Origin: Candidatus Zixiibacteriota bacterium
GTDB taxonomy: Bacteria > JAAXHH01
Direction: 5' to 3'
Length of the DNA stretch: 62,281 nucleotides
Assembly (NCBI GenBank): GCA_016867335.1
Contig: VGJU01000002.1
Location: 1-62,281 of the forward strand
In this document: positions 8,545-17,603 of the stretch, one piece after another
Position numbering within the stretch: the first letter of the stretch is position 1
Layout of the letters: each line of letters starts with the position of its first letter
Made by a program: the position numbers and the translations under genes
The notes under the pieces: model-generated
What the model was told of the DNA's origin: nothing
What the model saw: only the letters and a program-made list of their open reading frames with translations
Database searches by the model: none

Positions 8545-9618
8545 CTACGCTCCCACCGCCTTTCCGGTGGCCGGATCGAACAGCCTCAGATGTGCGGGAT
8601 CGGGGCGTAGCGCTATGGAAGCGCCGGGAGGGAGCGCCGCTGTCGTATTGGCAAGCGCGACCACACGCCCCCACCCCGTATCGGCATACACATACCGGCG
8701 TGCGCCCAGATATTCGGTCAGCACCACCGTCCCGGTCAGCGGCCCGTCGTCCTTTACCAAAAGATATTCGGGGCGTATCCCCCAGGTAACCGCCCCGCGC
8801 ACCCCCTCGGCAAACGCGGGAAACGCAAGCCGCGTGCCGCCCGGCCCCGCCAAAAACCGTTCTCCCCCTTCTTCGATCAGCGCGCCGTCCATCAGATTCA
8901 TCCCCGGACTTCCCACAAAATGGGCGACAAACAGATCGGCAGGACGTTCGTACACCTCCTCCGGTTCCCCCATCTGGCGAATTTCTCCGTCGCGCACCAC
9001 AACGATGCGGTCGGCCAGCGCCATCGCCTCTTCCTGATCGTGCGTCACATAAAAAGTGGTGACGTGTGTCTCCGACTGTTGTTCGCGGATAAACTCGCGC
9101 AGAACCAGCCGCAGACCGGCGTCGAGCGTGCCGATCGGTTCATCCATCAGATAGAGCCGAGGCCGACGCACCATCGCACGCGCCAAGGCGACGCGCTGTT
9201 GGTCACCCCCACTCAGTTGTCCCGGGAACAGATCGAGCAACGCCTCCAGCCCTGTCTGACGCGCGATGGCATGTACCCGCGCGCGACATTCCTCTTTGCC
9301 GATACCTGCGTTTTCAAGCGGAAATGCGATGTTGGCGGCGACGGTCAGATGTGGATACAGTGCATAAAACTGAAACACGAACCCCACGTCGCGCTGTCCC
9401 GGACGAAGCAGGACGATGTCGTTCCCTTCGAGCAGGATACGCCCCGCCGTAGGGGTTTCGAGACCGGCGATCATGCGCAGTGTCGTGGTCTTGCCGCATC
9501 CCGAAGGGCCGAGCAGAACGATAAACTCGCCCTCGTTCGCGTCTATGTCTACGCCTTTTACCGCGTGAGTTCCGTCCGCATACGTTTTACGGAGACCTTC
9601 GATTTGGAGAAAGGACAT
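8545..9618 (-). CDS. Sugar ABC transporter ATP-binding protein (MalK/UgpC type)
   Basis: This is the cytoplasmic ATPase of a carbohydrate importer (357 aa). Motifs are Walker A GPSGCGKTTT, Q-loop FVFQFYALYPHL, signature LSGGDQQRVALARA, Walker B LYLMDEPIGTLDA and switch His in YVTHDQEEAMALADRI. A C-terminal regulatory TOBE-like domain includes WGIRPEYLLV. Two substitutions are slightly unusual: LSGGDQQ instead of LSGGQQQ, and GTLDA instead of NLDA. It is the last gene of the operon regulator - binding protein - two permeases - small membrane protein - ATPase, all on the minus strand. The substrate cannot be read from sequence; a di- or oligosaccharide or glycerol-phosphate-type substrate fits the family. 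Confidence 0.92.
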   Translation of the reverse strand: MSFLQIEGLRKTYADGTHAVKGVDIDANEGEFIVLLGPSGCGKTTTLRMIAGLETPTAGRILLEGNDIVLLRPGQRDVGFVFQFYALYPHLTVAANIAFPLENAGIGKEECRARVHAIARQTGLEALLDLFPGQLSGGDQQRVALARAMVRRPRLYLMDEPIGTLDAGLRLVLREFIREQQSETHVTTFYVTHDQEEAMALADRIVVVRDGEIRQMGEPEEVYERPADLFVAHFVGSPGMNLMDGALIEEGGERFLAGPGGTRLAFPAFAEGVRGAVTWGIRPEYLLVKDDGPLTGTVVLTEYLGARRYVYADTGWGRVVALANTTAALPPGASIALRPDPAHLRLFDPATGKAVGA

Positions 9619-9658
9619 GGGGAAGGGGGAAGTTTAAAGGGTGAAGGGTGAAAAAAAC
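9619..9658 (+). repeat. Purine-rich GAAGTTTGAAGG-type repeat, copy 1 (diverged)
   Basis: The stretch immediately upstream of the ATPase start reads as a run of GAAG/GAAGGG units with AGTTTAAAGG. It resembles the clearer copy at 33951-33992, and the other copies also lie next to gene ends. Confidence 0.45.
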
Positions 9659-9683
9659 GATAGGCCGTTTCAGGGTTGTGGGA

Positions 9684-9851
9684 CTATGGCTCGCGTCCCG
9701 ACCGGGCGTGCGAAGTATAGATGTGCAAGACGGTAAACGCCAACGCGCCTAAAAAACCGACGCGAAAACCGTCTGCCCACCAAGGTTGAAGCATTACGGC
9801 CACGCTGGCGATCATACCCGTAAGGGCGAGACGGTCGAGGGTGCGGATCAT
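9684..9851 (-). CDS. 55-aa two-helix membrane protein inside the sugar ABC operon
   Basis: This small protein (MIRTLDRLALTGMIASVAV...) has two hydrophobic segments, about residues 8-22 and 30-47, separated by WWADGFR, and a basic tail. The start is supported by an exact TAATG overlap with the stop of the preceding permease gene (shared base 9851), which implies translational coupling. I do not recognise the family. Its place between the permease and ATPase genes suggests an accessory or stabilising subunit of the transporter (inference). A longer overlapping frame in the same phase, reaching to 10367, is a shadow of the permease gene. Confidence 0.7.
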   Translation of the reverse strand: MIRTLDRLALTGMIASVAVMLQPWWADGFRVGFLGALAFTVLHIYTSHARSGREP

Positions 9852-10705
9852 TACTGTTTTATGGTTCCGAAGGTGACACCCCGCAGCAGGTGACGGCGGA
9901 CGAGTACCGTAAAGATGACGATGGGGGTCACGAAAACCAGCACCCCGGCGGCGATCTGCGGCCACGGAACCCCTTGTATGTTGCCCTGAAGCCCGGCAAA
10001 ATAAACGGGGACGGTAACGGCGTGGGCATTGTTGAGGGTCAGCGCAAAAGCGTATTCGTTCCATGCGGAGATGAGACAGAACACGCCTGTGACCGCCATA
10101 CCGGTACGCACCCTTGTCAGGATAATCACGCGGAAAATGTGCAGATGCGTGTATCCGTCGACCAGTGCCGCTTCTTCGTAGGCTTTTGGAATTTCGTCGA
10201 TAAACCCTTTCATCAGCCATACCGCCAGCGACAGGTTGAATGCGGTATACAGGAGGATAAGTCCTGCGTGGGTATTTTGGATTTCCAATTGGCGGTACAT
10301 GAGCAAAATCGGGGCGACAACCGCCAGCGGGGGCAGAAAGCGTGTGGAAAGGATAAAAAACAGCCAATCGTTTGCGCCGGCGATGCGAAACCGGCTAAAC
10401 CCGTAGGCGCAGGCCGTGCCGAGCGCGATGGCGGCTGCCGTGCTCAAAAGACCGACGATCGCGCTGTCGAGGAGATAGGCGTAAAACGACTGGTTGGAGC
10501 CGGTCAGCGGAACCGACAGTGTGGCGTAAGCCTCTCCGGTTACGGCAAACGAAGCGTCTTCGGAAGCGGACAGCGCCGGAACGAATCTGGGTTGGGTGCT
10601 GACGGCATCCGAACGGGGTTTGACCGAGGTGAGACCGAGCCACAGCAACGGGAGCATGGCCAAGGTGAGGTAGCAGGCGATAAAGACGAAGCGCAGGGGT
10701 TTCAT
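9851..10705 (-). CDS. Sugar ABC transporter permease (MalG type)
   Basis: This is the second inner-membrane permease of the carbohydrate importer (284 aa). Its hydrophobic profile suggests six membrane helices. The cytoplasmic EAA loop is EIPKAYEEAALVDGYTHLHI, which docks on the ATPase. The N-terminal helix (FVFIACYLTLAMLPLLWLG) and an extended periplasmic loop after it match MalG/UgpE-like proteins. The start overlaps the upstream permease gene by 4 bases (ATGA), and its stop overlaps the next small gene by 1 base, so this part of the operon is tightly coupled. Confidence 0.93.
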   Translation of the reverse strand: MKPLRFVFIACYLTLAMLPLLWLGLTSVKPRSDAVSTQPRFVPALSASEDASFAVTGEAYATLSVPLTGSNQSFYAYLLDSAIVGLLSTAAAIALGTACAYGFSRFRIAGANDWLFFILSTRFLPPLAVVAPILLMYRQLEIQNTHAGLILLYTAFNLSLAVWLMKGFIDEIPKAYEEAALVDGYTHLHIFRVIILTRVRTGMAVTGVFCLISAWNEYAFALTLNNAHAVTVPVYFAGLQGNIQGVPWPQIAAGVLVFVTPIVIFTVLVRRHLLRGVTFGTIKQ

Positions 10706-11607
10706 GTCGCACCGCGTCCTTGACGCCGCTGCATGGCGTCTACATAGCGAATAAAGACAGTGGCGAGCGCGACGACCGGCACGAGCACGACAAAGGCGTA
10801 GGCGCTGCCCAGCCCGATTTTGTAGTCTCGGAGCATGACCTGATAGAGCAGGGCGCTGAGTGTCTGTGTGGCGGCGTCGTTAGGGCCGGTGATGGCCATG
10901 ACGAGGTCGAACTGTTTGAGCGCGTCGGTGGCCCGAAACAGGACCGCGAGAAACAGCAGTGGCGCGCACAGCGGCAGGGTGATGCGGCGAAAAACGCGCC
11001 ATACCGAAGCGCGGTCGATTTCGGCGGCTTCGTATAGATACACGGGAATCGCCTGAAGCCCGGCCAGCGCGATAAGCGCCATAAACGGTGTCCACATCCA
11101 TACATCGACCAGCAACACCGACAGCAGTTTGAGTGCGGGATCGGTAAGCCATTGCGGCTGAACGAGTCCGAGAGCGCCGAGCGTCTGGTTGAGGATACCG
11201 TACTGTCCGTTGAGGATGAGGTTCCAGTACAGCCCCATGACGGCGGGAGAGAGCATCATGGGGATGAGGAGCAAGGTAAGGATGGCGCTTTTGCCGCGAA
11301 ATGTGCGCTGAAGTGAAAGCGCGAGGGCAAAACCGAGCGCGAGTTCGATGGTCACGGCAAGCGTCGTAAACAGCGCCGTAGTCCGCATCGCCGCGGCGTA
11401 GCGCGGGTCGGAAAACACGCGGCTATAGTGGTCGAAGCCGACAAACGTCCAAGCCCCGCCGCTCAATTCTGCGTTGGTAAAGCTGAGTACGATATTGTAA
11501 CAGAGCGGGAATACATTCATCCCGATTAGCAGAACCAAGGCGGGGGCCACAAAGCCGTATTTGAGCCGTCCGGCACTGCGTTCGGCATAGGAAACTGCTG
11601 GCTCCAT
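10702..11607 (-). CDS. Sugar ABC transporter permease (MalF/UgpA type)
   Basis: This is the first permease of the importer (301 aa), with about six membrane helices and the EAA-type loop YLYEAAEIDRASVWRVFRRI. The first helix (VAPALVLLIGMNVFPLCYNI) and the motif FTNAEL are typical of UgpA/MalF-like subunits without the large MalF periplasmic domain. It follows the solute-binding protein gene by 21 bases and overlaps the MalG-type permease gene by 4 bases. Confidence 0.93.
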   Translation of the reverse strand: MEPAVSYAERSAGRLKYGFVAPALVLLIGMNVFPLCYNIVLSFTNAELSGGAWTFVGFDHYSRVFSDPRYAAAMRTTALFTTLAVTIELALGFALALSLQRTFRGKSAILTLLLIPMMLSPAVMGLYWNLILNGQYGILNQTLGALGLVQPQWLTDPALKLLSVLLVDVWMWTPFMALIALAGLQAIPVYLYEAAEIDRASVWRVFRRITLPLCAPLLFLAVLFRATDALKQFDLVMAITGPNDAATQTLSALLYQVMLRDYKIGLGSAYAFVVLVPVVALATVFIRYVDAMQRRQGRGAT

Positions 11608-11628
11608 GTCGAGGATCGTCCGTGTCAG

Positions 11629-12942
11629 CTACTGAGTGGCAGATTCTTTAAAAATCTGCGTATGTTTCTCCGCGACGGCGTTGAGCGCATCCTGCGAGGA
11701 GGCCACCCCATCGAGTGCTTCGCCGATATGTTGCTGGGCGGCGGCCAGCAGTTCGTTATACGCGGGGACATTCCAAAAATCGCGCACATGATCGAGCGAC
11801 TGCGCAAAAGCATCGTTAAACGGGGTAGCCTGACGAAATTCCGGGCTGGACAGAATCGCGGTGTCAGCGGTAAATCCGGCCTTTTTGGTGATCCACTGTT
11901 TTTGCACGTCGGTTTTCAGAAACCAGGCGATAAACTGTCTGGCGCGTTCCTGCTGTTCGGGTGAGGTTTTGGTAGAGATGCTCATCCCCTGTCCGCCGAG
12001 GCTGATAAAGCGCTGGTCACCTTGTCGGGGCACCATAAAAAACCCGACTTTATCTCCCATCTGGTCTACGATGCCGGGGAAAAAGGCAAAATAGTCCATC
12101 ATCATGGCCGTGGAGCCGTTGGTAAAAACTTCGAGCACTTGCCCATAATCCATGTTGGCTCCGCCTTGTGGGGCGAAAGGAATCAGCGACTTCATAAACT
12201 CGAGCGCGGCGAGCGCGGCGGGGCCGTTGACATTCCCTTGGGGGTCATGCGTAGCATCGTTTCCCCAACTGCCGCCAAAGGCCCACAGAAACTGCTGAAA
12301 TCCCATGACAAGCGAATCGTAGGAGCGCCCGGTCAAGATGGCGCAGCCATAACGGTTGTCGGCGGGACGCGTAAAAAATTCGGCCACCTGTTTGAATTCG
12401 TCCCAAGTGTCCGGCGGAACAAGATCGCGTCCGTATTTCTGTTTGAAGGCCGCCTGTTCGTTTGGATCGGCAAACCAGTCCTTGCGGTAGGCAAACCCGA
12501 CGGCGTCCGTCTCGCACGGAGCCGCGTAGAATTTGCCGCTTCCGGGTGGATATTCGCAGAGATAGCGCGCGGCACGCGGATGCACCTTTTTCATGTCGAT
12601 GGCGGTAGGCAGCCATGTGGTAAGGTCCACGTACAACCCTTTGGTAGCTCCGCGTCCGATCCATTGGCTGTCACCCACGACGATATCGAAGTCGGTTTTG
12701 TTGTTGCCAAAATTGAGAAACACCTGATCCTGATAATTTGCCCATGGAATCTGAAGCACCTTGACGGCGATGCCCGTTTCCTTTTCGAACTGGTTGCCAA
12801 GTTCCTGAAGTCCGTCCGCGGGCGACCATTGCGCCCACCAGACGGTCAGCGCAGGTGTTGCTTCGGGCGCTCCGCCGCAATTGATACCCAAAAACGAAAA
12901 ACCAAACACGCAAACTATCCGGTGAAAAGAACGTAGCGTCAT
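11629..12942 (-). CDS. Extracellular solute-binding protein for sugar ABC transporter
   Basis: A 437-residue family 1 solute-binding protein that captures sugar outside the inner membrane. An N-terminal hydrophobic segment ends in FLGINCGGAPEA. A lipoprotein cysteine (about 22) is likely, although Asn just before it is not a classic lipobox residue. The mature part starts with LTVWWAQWSPADGLQELGNQ and has ETGIAVKVLQIPWANY, then a long domain rich in Trp, Tyr and Phe that would form the sugar cleft. It lies 20 bases downstream of the Crp/Fnr gene and 21 bases upstream of the permease genes. Confidence 0.92.
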   Translation of the reverse strand: MTLRSFHRIVCVFGFSFLGINCGGAPEATPALTVWWAQWSPADGLQELGNQFEKETGIAVKVLQIPWANYQDQVFLNFGNNKTDFDIVVGDSQWIGRGATKGLYVDLTTWLPTAIDMKKVHPRAARYLCEYPPGSGKFYAAPCETDAVGFAYRKDWFADPNEQAAFKQKYGRDLVPPDTWDEFKQVAEFFTRPADNRYGCAILTGRSYDSLVMGFQQFLWAFGGSWGNDATHDPQGNVNGPAALAALEFMKSLIPFAPQGGANMDYGQVLEVFTNGSTAMMMDYFAFFPGIVDQMGDKVGFFMVPRQGDQRFISLGGQGMSISTKTSPEQQERARQFIAWFLKTDVQKQWITKKAGFTADTAILSSPEFRQATPFNDAFAQSLDHVRDFWNVPAYNELLAAAQQHIGEALDGVASSQDALNAVAEKHTQIFKESATQ

Positions 12943-12962
12943 GACACTCTCCTTGTATATCG

Positions 12963-13655
12963 TTAGGGATGCAGAAAAAAATCGTCGTACAACCGGTCGG
13001 TGTATATTATGGTAATTTTTCGGCCTTTGCGTTCTATGTACCCGTCTTTTTCGAGGTTGTTCATAATCCGGGAGACCGTCTCGCGTGTCGTGCCGGCCAT
13101 GTGGGCGATTTCCTTGAGCATGGGCCGTTCCAATATGGTGATGCGCGCGACATCCAGTCCATCACCCACCTGGTCTTCGGCCAGTTGAAAAAGCACGGCG
13201 GCCACACGCCCGTAGGCGTTGAGCAGTGCCAGATTTTCCACCTGTCTATTGGTACGCCGGATACGGTGCGCCAGCGTAGAAAGCATCCGTGTAGCGATCT
13301 GCGGATAGCGTGCCAGACACTGAAGAAAATCGTACCGGCGTAATTCGAGCAACTCGGTAGGTTCGGTCGTAACGACCGTCGCCGACCGGGGGTAGCCGTC
13401 CAGCAATGCCATCTCTCCGAAAAAATCGCCGTCGGTCAATATGGAAAGAATCACCTCGCGTCCTTCGTCGCTGTGCATGGATACGGACACCCGTCCCGAC
13501 AGGATGACAAACAGGCTGTCGCCCGTCTGATCCACGCGCAGTACGGTCGTTTCTGCCTTGACGCGATGTATGGAAGCCCCGGCGGCAATGGTTTCGAGTT
13601 CGTCGTTTTCAAGGGAAGAAAACAACGGAACGTGTTTTAGTGCGGATGCTTTCAT
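12963..13655 (-). CDS. Crp/Fnr-family transcription regulator heading the sugar ABC operon
   Basis: A 230-residue regulator. The N-terminal cyclic-nucleotide-binding beta-roll contains GDFFGEMALLDGYPRSATVV, the phosphate-binding cassette pattern (GE...R-S-A) that binds cAMP in Crp. A dimer helix and a C-terminal winged helix follow, with TRETVSRIMNNLEKDGYIER as recognition helix. No N-terminal cysteine cluster is present, so it is not a classic Fnr oxygen sensor. The ATG at 13655 is preferred over an upstream one because GGGAAAGG precedes it. Being the first gene of the importer operon, it probably regulates that operon and itself. Its ligand is unknown. Confidence 0.9.
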   Translation of the reverse strand: MKASALKHVPLFSSLENDELETIAAGASIHRVKAETTVLRVDQTGDSLFVILSGRVSVSMHSDEGREVILSILTDGDFFGEMALLDGYPRSATVVTTEPTELLELRRYDFLQCLARYPQIATRMLSTLAHRIRRTNRQVENLALLNAYGRVAAVLFQLAEDQVGDGLDVARITILERPMLKEIAHMAGTTRETVSRIMNNLEKDGYIERKGRKITIIYTDRLYDDFFLHP

Positions 13656-13936
13656 AGGAAACCTTTCCCGCTGTCTCAATGTCTGAAAAGCGGGGGCAAG
13701 ACAAGCCGCGTCATACGCGGGGTGTCGCCAGAAATCGGACAGTCTCTTCGATATTCGGATAATGCCAAAGGGAGCGGAATGTCACGCCAATATAGCCCTG
13801 CGAAAAATATTTGTCAATCCTGTCGCAGGTCTCTATCATACGGAAAACAAAACATCCCGACAACAGGGGAAATTCCCTCGCCCCTTCAGGCTTCGAACGT
13901 TATCCTTCGAACCTCTTTCCCATCCCGGAGCCTTTC

Positions 13937-14311
13937 ATGGCCTCCATACTTCTTGTAGACGACGAACCCGCTTTTCGGGATATTTTTCAAAGATACCTCG
14001 AATTTAAAGGCTATACGGTCGTCACTGCTGGAAACGGGGCGGAAGCGCTTCGGGTGTTCGAAACGCAAAGCGACCCAATCCGAATGGTCGTACTCGATCT
14101 GATTTTGCCACAAGAAGACAGCCGGGAGATCGCCGCGCAGATGAAAATGCACAACCCCGGTCTTCCGATTCTGTACGTATCCGCCAGCCGACACCATCAG
14201 GTGCTGGACAACGGCCTGCTCGACGCAAGGGATGTGTTTTTGGAGAACCCCTTTTCGCTTATCGTTCTCAAACAGACCGTCCAGCGGATTCTGGACCGGA
14301 ACCCGTCATAA
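13937..14311 (+). CDS. Stand-alone receiver-domain protein lacking the conserved Lys
   Basis: A single CheY-like receiver of 124 residues without an output domain. The acidic pair Asp8-Asp9 (LLVDDEP), phospho-acceptor Asp54 (VVLDLILP) and the switch Ser82 (YVSAS) are present. The almost invariant Lys of the KPF motif is replaced by Asn104 (FLENPFSL), so phosphorylation signalling may be altered or lost. GGAG at 13926-13930 supports the ATG at 13937. No histidine kinase lies nearby. Its stop overlaps the next start as TAATG, so it is translationally coupled to the TonB-like barrel gene. The 281-base spacer before it, shared with the divergent Crp/Fnr gene, should hold both promoters. Confidence 0.85.
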   Translation: MASILLVDDEPAFRDIFQRYLEFKGYTVVTAGNGAEALRVFETQSDPIRMVVLDLILPQEDSREIAAQMKMHNPGLPILYVSASRHHQVLDNGLLDARDVFLENPFSLIVLKQTVQRILDRNPS

Positions 14312-16536
14312 TGCCCATGGGAGCCGGTCGCCTGCTTGCCGTCTTGTGCGCGTCGAGTTTGGGCTTGGTTTTCGCCCAGACCCCCCCGGAACCCCCTCGG
14401 TCCGATGTTTTGCGCGAAGGCGACGCCGTTTTGATGGCCGACACGCTGATCGCTCGTTTTGCCGGCGCAACGGCCCCGGATGCGGAGAAACCGCCTTCGC
14501 AACAAACGACAGGGGTTCTCGGTTTCCGTTGGACACCGCAACCTCTGCGTCATCAGGGCCCCAACATTTTTGCGTCGGTGATCGACCACCCTTCTTTGCT
14601 CGCCGGAATCAGGCAACTCAAAACTGACCCCGGATGGGATCCCTACACCCCCGGTGTATCGGGCGTCGTTCCGTACGACTATCGCTACGACGCCGACGGC
14701 AACCAAAAACGTTCGCTCGCCGCCCGGTTCGACATAAGCCGTCCGCTGATACCGGGCAGTCGATGGGGTTTTGCATTCGACAGTCGGTACAGCGACGTGG
14801 CCGGACCGTTTCCCAACCAGCGTACCGCGCGTCTGGACGGTCTTTTCGACGTTTCCCGCCGGTTTGGTCGCAACGATGTACTCCAAACGACGCTGATGGG
14901 GGTGGACAGCGGATGGCACCTCAACCGGGCCAACCGCGTGTTTACGGACCGGGCGCGCTACAAGCTCGAACAGTTGAACACCTGGCGCACGGGCACCACC
15001 GGTATCGAGGCCTCATACCGACGCGTGCCGAAACAAGGAAGGGCGTTTGTCCTCTCAGGTCGGTATATTGCGGACGACTGGAGCAGTGATCCGCCCGATC
15101 CTTCCCGTATGCGATTTCCCTCCGCAGGCGACAAACTTCCGAAAGATACCCCCCTGCCGCCCGGAACCGTTCCCGAAAGTCGGCGCTATGTCGGCGGTGT
15201 TTTTCCGGTGGTGACCACAACGGTCGCCGCTGAAAAACGACGCATCCGGTCGTGGGAACTTGCCGGAGAAATGCGGTTCGACACCGGGCGATATCGAGTG
15301 ACGATCGGGGCAGACGCGCGGTTTGATCGGTCGGCGACTCAGCGTCACTGGCAGACGCTTACGGTGTTGGACCGCTACCGGGTGTCTGCCGGAACAAACG
15401 AGTTTGGTCTATACGCCGATACCCGTTTTCGCTGGCTCGCCATGGTCATGGCCGCAGGACTTCGATACGAATTTTACCGACCCATGACCGTGTCATGGAG
15501 CGACCTGTACCGCTCCTATGCCGACGATCGGGTGGGTCGGGAAAACATCCATCGCTTGCTGACCGGTTTTGAAGGCGCACCGATACAAAACCTCCATTTG
15601 CTCAGTCCGCATTTTTACGTGTCGTTTCCCACGCCCAAGTTTCACGCCTATCTGACATTTGGCGCACACACACGCATCCCTTCGGTTCAAGAAAGATATC
15701 GGGATCAGACGACCACACCCTTTACCGACGGCACTACGCCCCGTCTGACACCGCGACGGTCGTAAACGGCGGAGACGGGTATCTGTTTTGTTCAACATGC
15801 GTGGACGCTGGACATGGCGCTGTTTTACCGTGATGTTGAACGGTTTCTCCCGCGTTTCGGGCCCGACGTGCTCCCCCAGCGCGTTTCGAACTATGCCGGT
15901 GTATGGGGCCGAATCGACGGCGGTTTTCGGCGACAGCGCGGTGCCGAAATCCATTTGAACCGCCGTTAGCCACACACGCAGAAAAGCGGCGTGCGGATTA
16001 CCGGCAGACTGTTATATCTCTATCTTTTTAACCCGGCGCGTCCGCTTCGACGAGATTTTGCAGTCACGCCTGCCGCACCCGTCACCTTGACCGATTTGAC
16101 GGTCTTCGACCCACAAATCGACTCTTTTTGGAACCGGCGGCACTATATTGCTTTGTCGTCGTCGATTCGGTTTGCTTCGGGACTTACCCTGACCGGTGTC
16201 GGACATGTTCATAGCGGAGCTCCCTACCGGCGGTTGCCCGCGGAACCCCTGGGTCTGCCCGTTCCCCATACACAGCCCGAAACGCTCTCCTATGGGCCTT
16301 ACAGGCGACAGATTGACGCCCGGATTGATCTGCCGATTCGTCCGACAGAAGGGCGGCTCGGTTTTATCGTGTTTGCAGAGGGCCGGAATCTGACCAACGA
16401 ACACAACGTCGAAACGGTGGCCGACCCCGACGCCCTGCGGCGAAGCGGAGCGCCCGACCATCCGGCGATCCCGCAGACCCAGCGAGTATACGGCCCGGCG
16501 CGGAGCGTATGGACGGGGGTGGAGGTGCGATGGTAA
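14311..16536 (+). pseudogene. TonB-receptor-like outer-membrane barrel with two in-frame stop codons
   Basis: One uninterrupted phase of 742 codons contains two internal stops: TAA at 15763-15765 and TAG at 15967-15969. Read through, it gives a signal peptide (LLAVLCASSLGLVFAQ), then barrel strands such as WGFAFDSRYSDVAGPFPNQR, and the receptor-like block LTPRRS*TAETGICF...LDMALFYRDVERFLP. It ends in GRNLTNEHN and a terminal Trp (TGVEVRW), as outer-membrane barrels do. No clear plug domain follows the signal peptide, which is odd for a TonB receptor. The pieces on either side of each stop join naturally, so nonsense mutations, readthrough or base-call errors are the options. It overlaps the receiver gene by 1 base and the following lipoprotein gene by 7 bases. 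Confidence 0.8.
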
Positions 16537-17450
16537 CCTCCTTTTTGTTTTTTCTGCCCGCGGGTCTATTTTTTCTTTTTTGGCTGACGGCGACGGCACT
16601 AACCGGCTGTAATAACATACGTCCCGAACAGCGATACGGATCGGTGATCGACGACAGTCGGATTCTGTCGGTGGCGCTGTATTTTCGCAGCAGTGACCCC
16701 GACGTTCCGCCCGATACGCTTTTGGTTCGACGTTTCCACTACTTTGTCCGCCCGTCTCCATGGGAGGTGACCACATCGGGAACCAATCGTCCCATAACCG
16801 TATTCGAAGAAATGGCCGTATATGCGTTGACAATCCGGGGGTTGGCCCGTCTGGCTCGGCTCCCCCGCTATCATGGCGACGGAGACACCCGTCTCGTCCA
16901 GGTCGTCGTGCGCCCACAGGTGCCGATTCCGTTCGGTCTTGACGTCAAACCGCGTTTTCTTGTGTATGTAGAAGGAGGGCCGATTTACGGCGGTATCGAT
17001 CTTGACGGTGACCTTTCGCCTGAAAATACAGTGGAGCGTTCGCTTTCGCTGATGGCGGACGGCCATGTCAATCGCGCCGATCTCGCGCTTGACGGCGAAT
17101 CGATCGTGTTTATCGATCAAAATCGGCGAGTATTTGCTTTTCCGAAAGGCGCGGCTTTGCCGGCGATAGTAGCCGACCTGTACGACCGAACCGCTGCGTG
17201 GGCTGTAAAGGGGATTCGGTGGGGCGGTTCTTCACTCGACACCGCACTGCTTCTCGTGGATCGCGGTATCGGTGGCGACGGGGTCTACCGACTCGACGTA
17301 AACACCGGCGGTTTTGGTTTTGTCGGCGGCAACCCGTCCTCACCTACCAATGTAACCGACTCGGTGTTGCTGGATGCGATAGAACGCCGATCCCGCGGTT
17401 TTTCGTACGCCGACTGGCGGGTTCCCGACCCAGAAACGTTTGCAGAGTGA
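16530..17450 (+). CDS. Uncharacterised lipoprotein, partner of the TonB-like barrel
   Basis: A 306-residue protein whose N-terminal hydrophobic stretch ends in the lipobox ALTGC, so it is probably lipid-anchored in the cell envelope. The ATG at 16530 overlaps the barrel gene's end and has GGAGGTG at 16521-16527. An earlier in-frame ATG at 16509 is less likely. The mature part is strand-rich, with repeats such as LALDGESIVFIDQNRRVFAF and WGGSSLDTALLLVDRG that resemble beta-propeller blades, but I do not recognise a family. By position, it may be the surface or periplasmic partner of the barrel, in the way SusD partners SusC, although it has no SusD features. Confidence 0.75.
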   Translation: MVTSFLFFLPAGLFFLFWLTATALTGCNNIRPEQRYGSVIDDSRILSVALYFRSSDPDVPPDTLLVRRFHYFVRPSPWEVTTSGTNRPITVFEEMAVYALTIRGLARLARLPRYHGDGDTRLVQVVVRPQVPIPFGLDVKPRFLVYVEGGPIYGGIDLDGDLSPENTVERSLSLMADGHVNRADLALDGESIVFIDQNRRVFAFPKGAALPAIVADLYDRTAAWAVKGIRWGGSSLDTALLLVDRGIGGDGVYRLDVNTGGFGFVGGNPSSPTNVTDSVLLDAIERRSRGFSYADWRVPDPETFAE

Positions 17451-17510
17451 TACCCATCGTCAATGGACAATGATTATAGACATAATCTCTTGCTTCGAAA
17501 CGAGTTGCGA
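17451..17510 (+). repeat. 60-nt dispersed repeat, copy A
   Basis: This non-coding stretch right after the lipoprotein stop aligns without gaps to 53552-53611, with 48 of 60 positions identical by hand count. The best-conserved part is the last 20 bases (TTCGAAA then GAGTTGCGA). Both copies lie between a gene end and the 3' end of a minus-strand gene. Confidence 0.75.
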
Positions 17511-17603
17511 ACCTCTCCCCCGAGGCACAGAGTAGATTGTATTCCGAGGCGAAGCCAAAGACGAGTCGGTTACAACCCGTGTTGGACTGCCCCAGTTTTT
17601 CAC

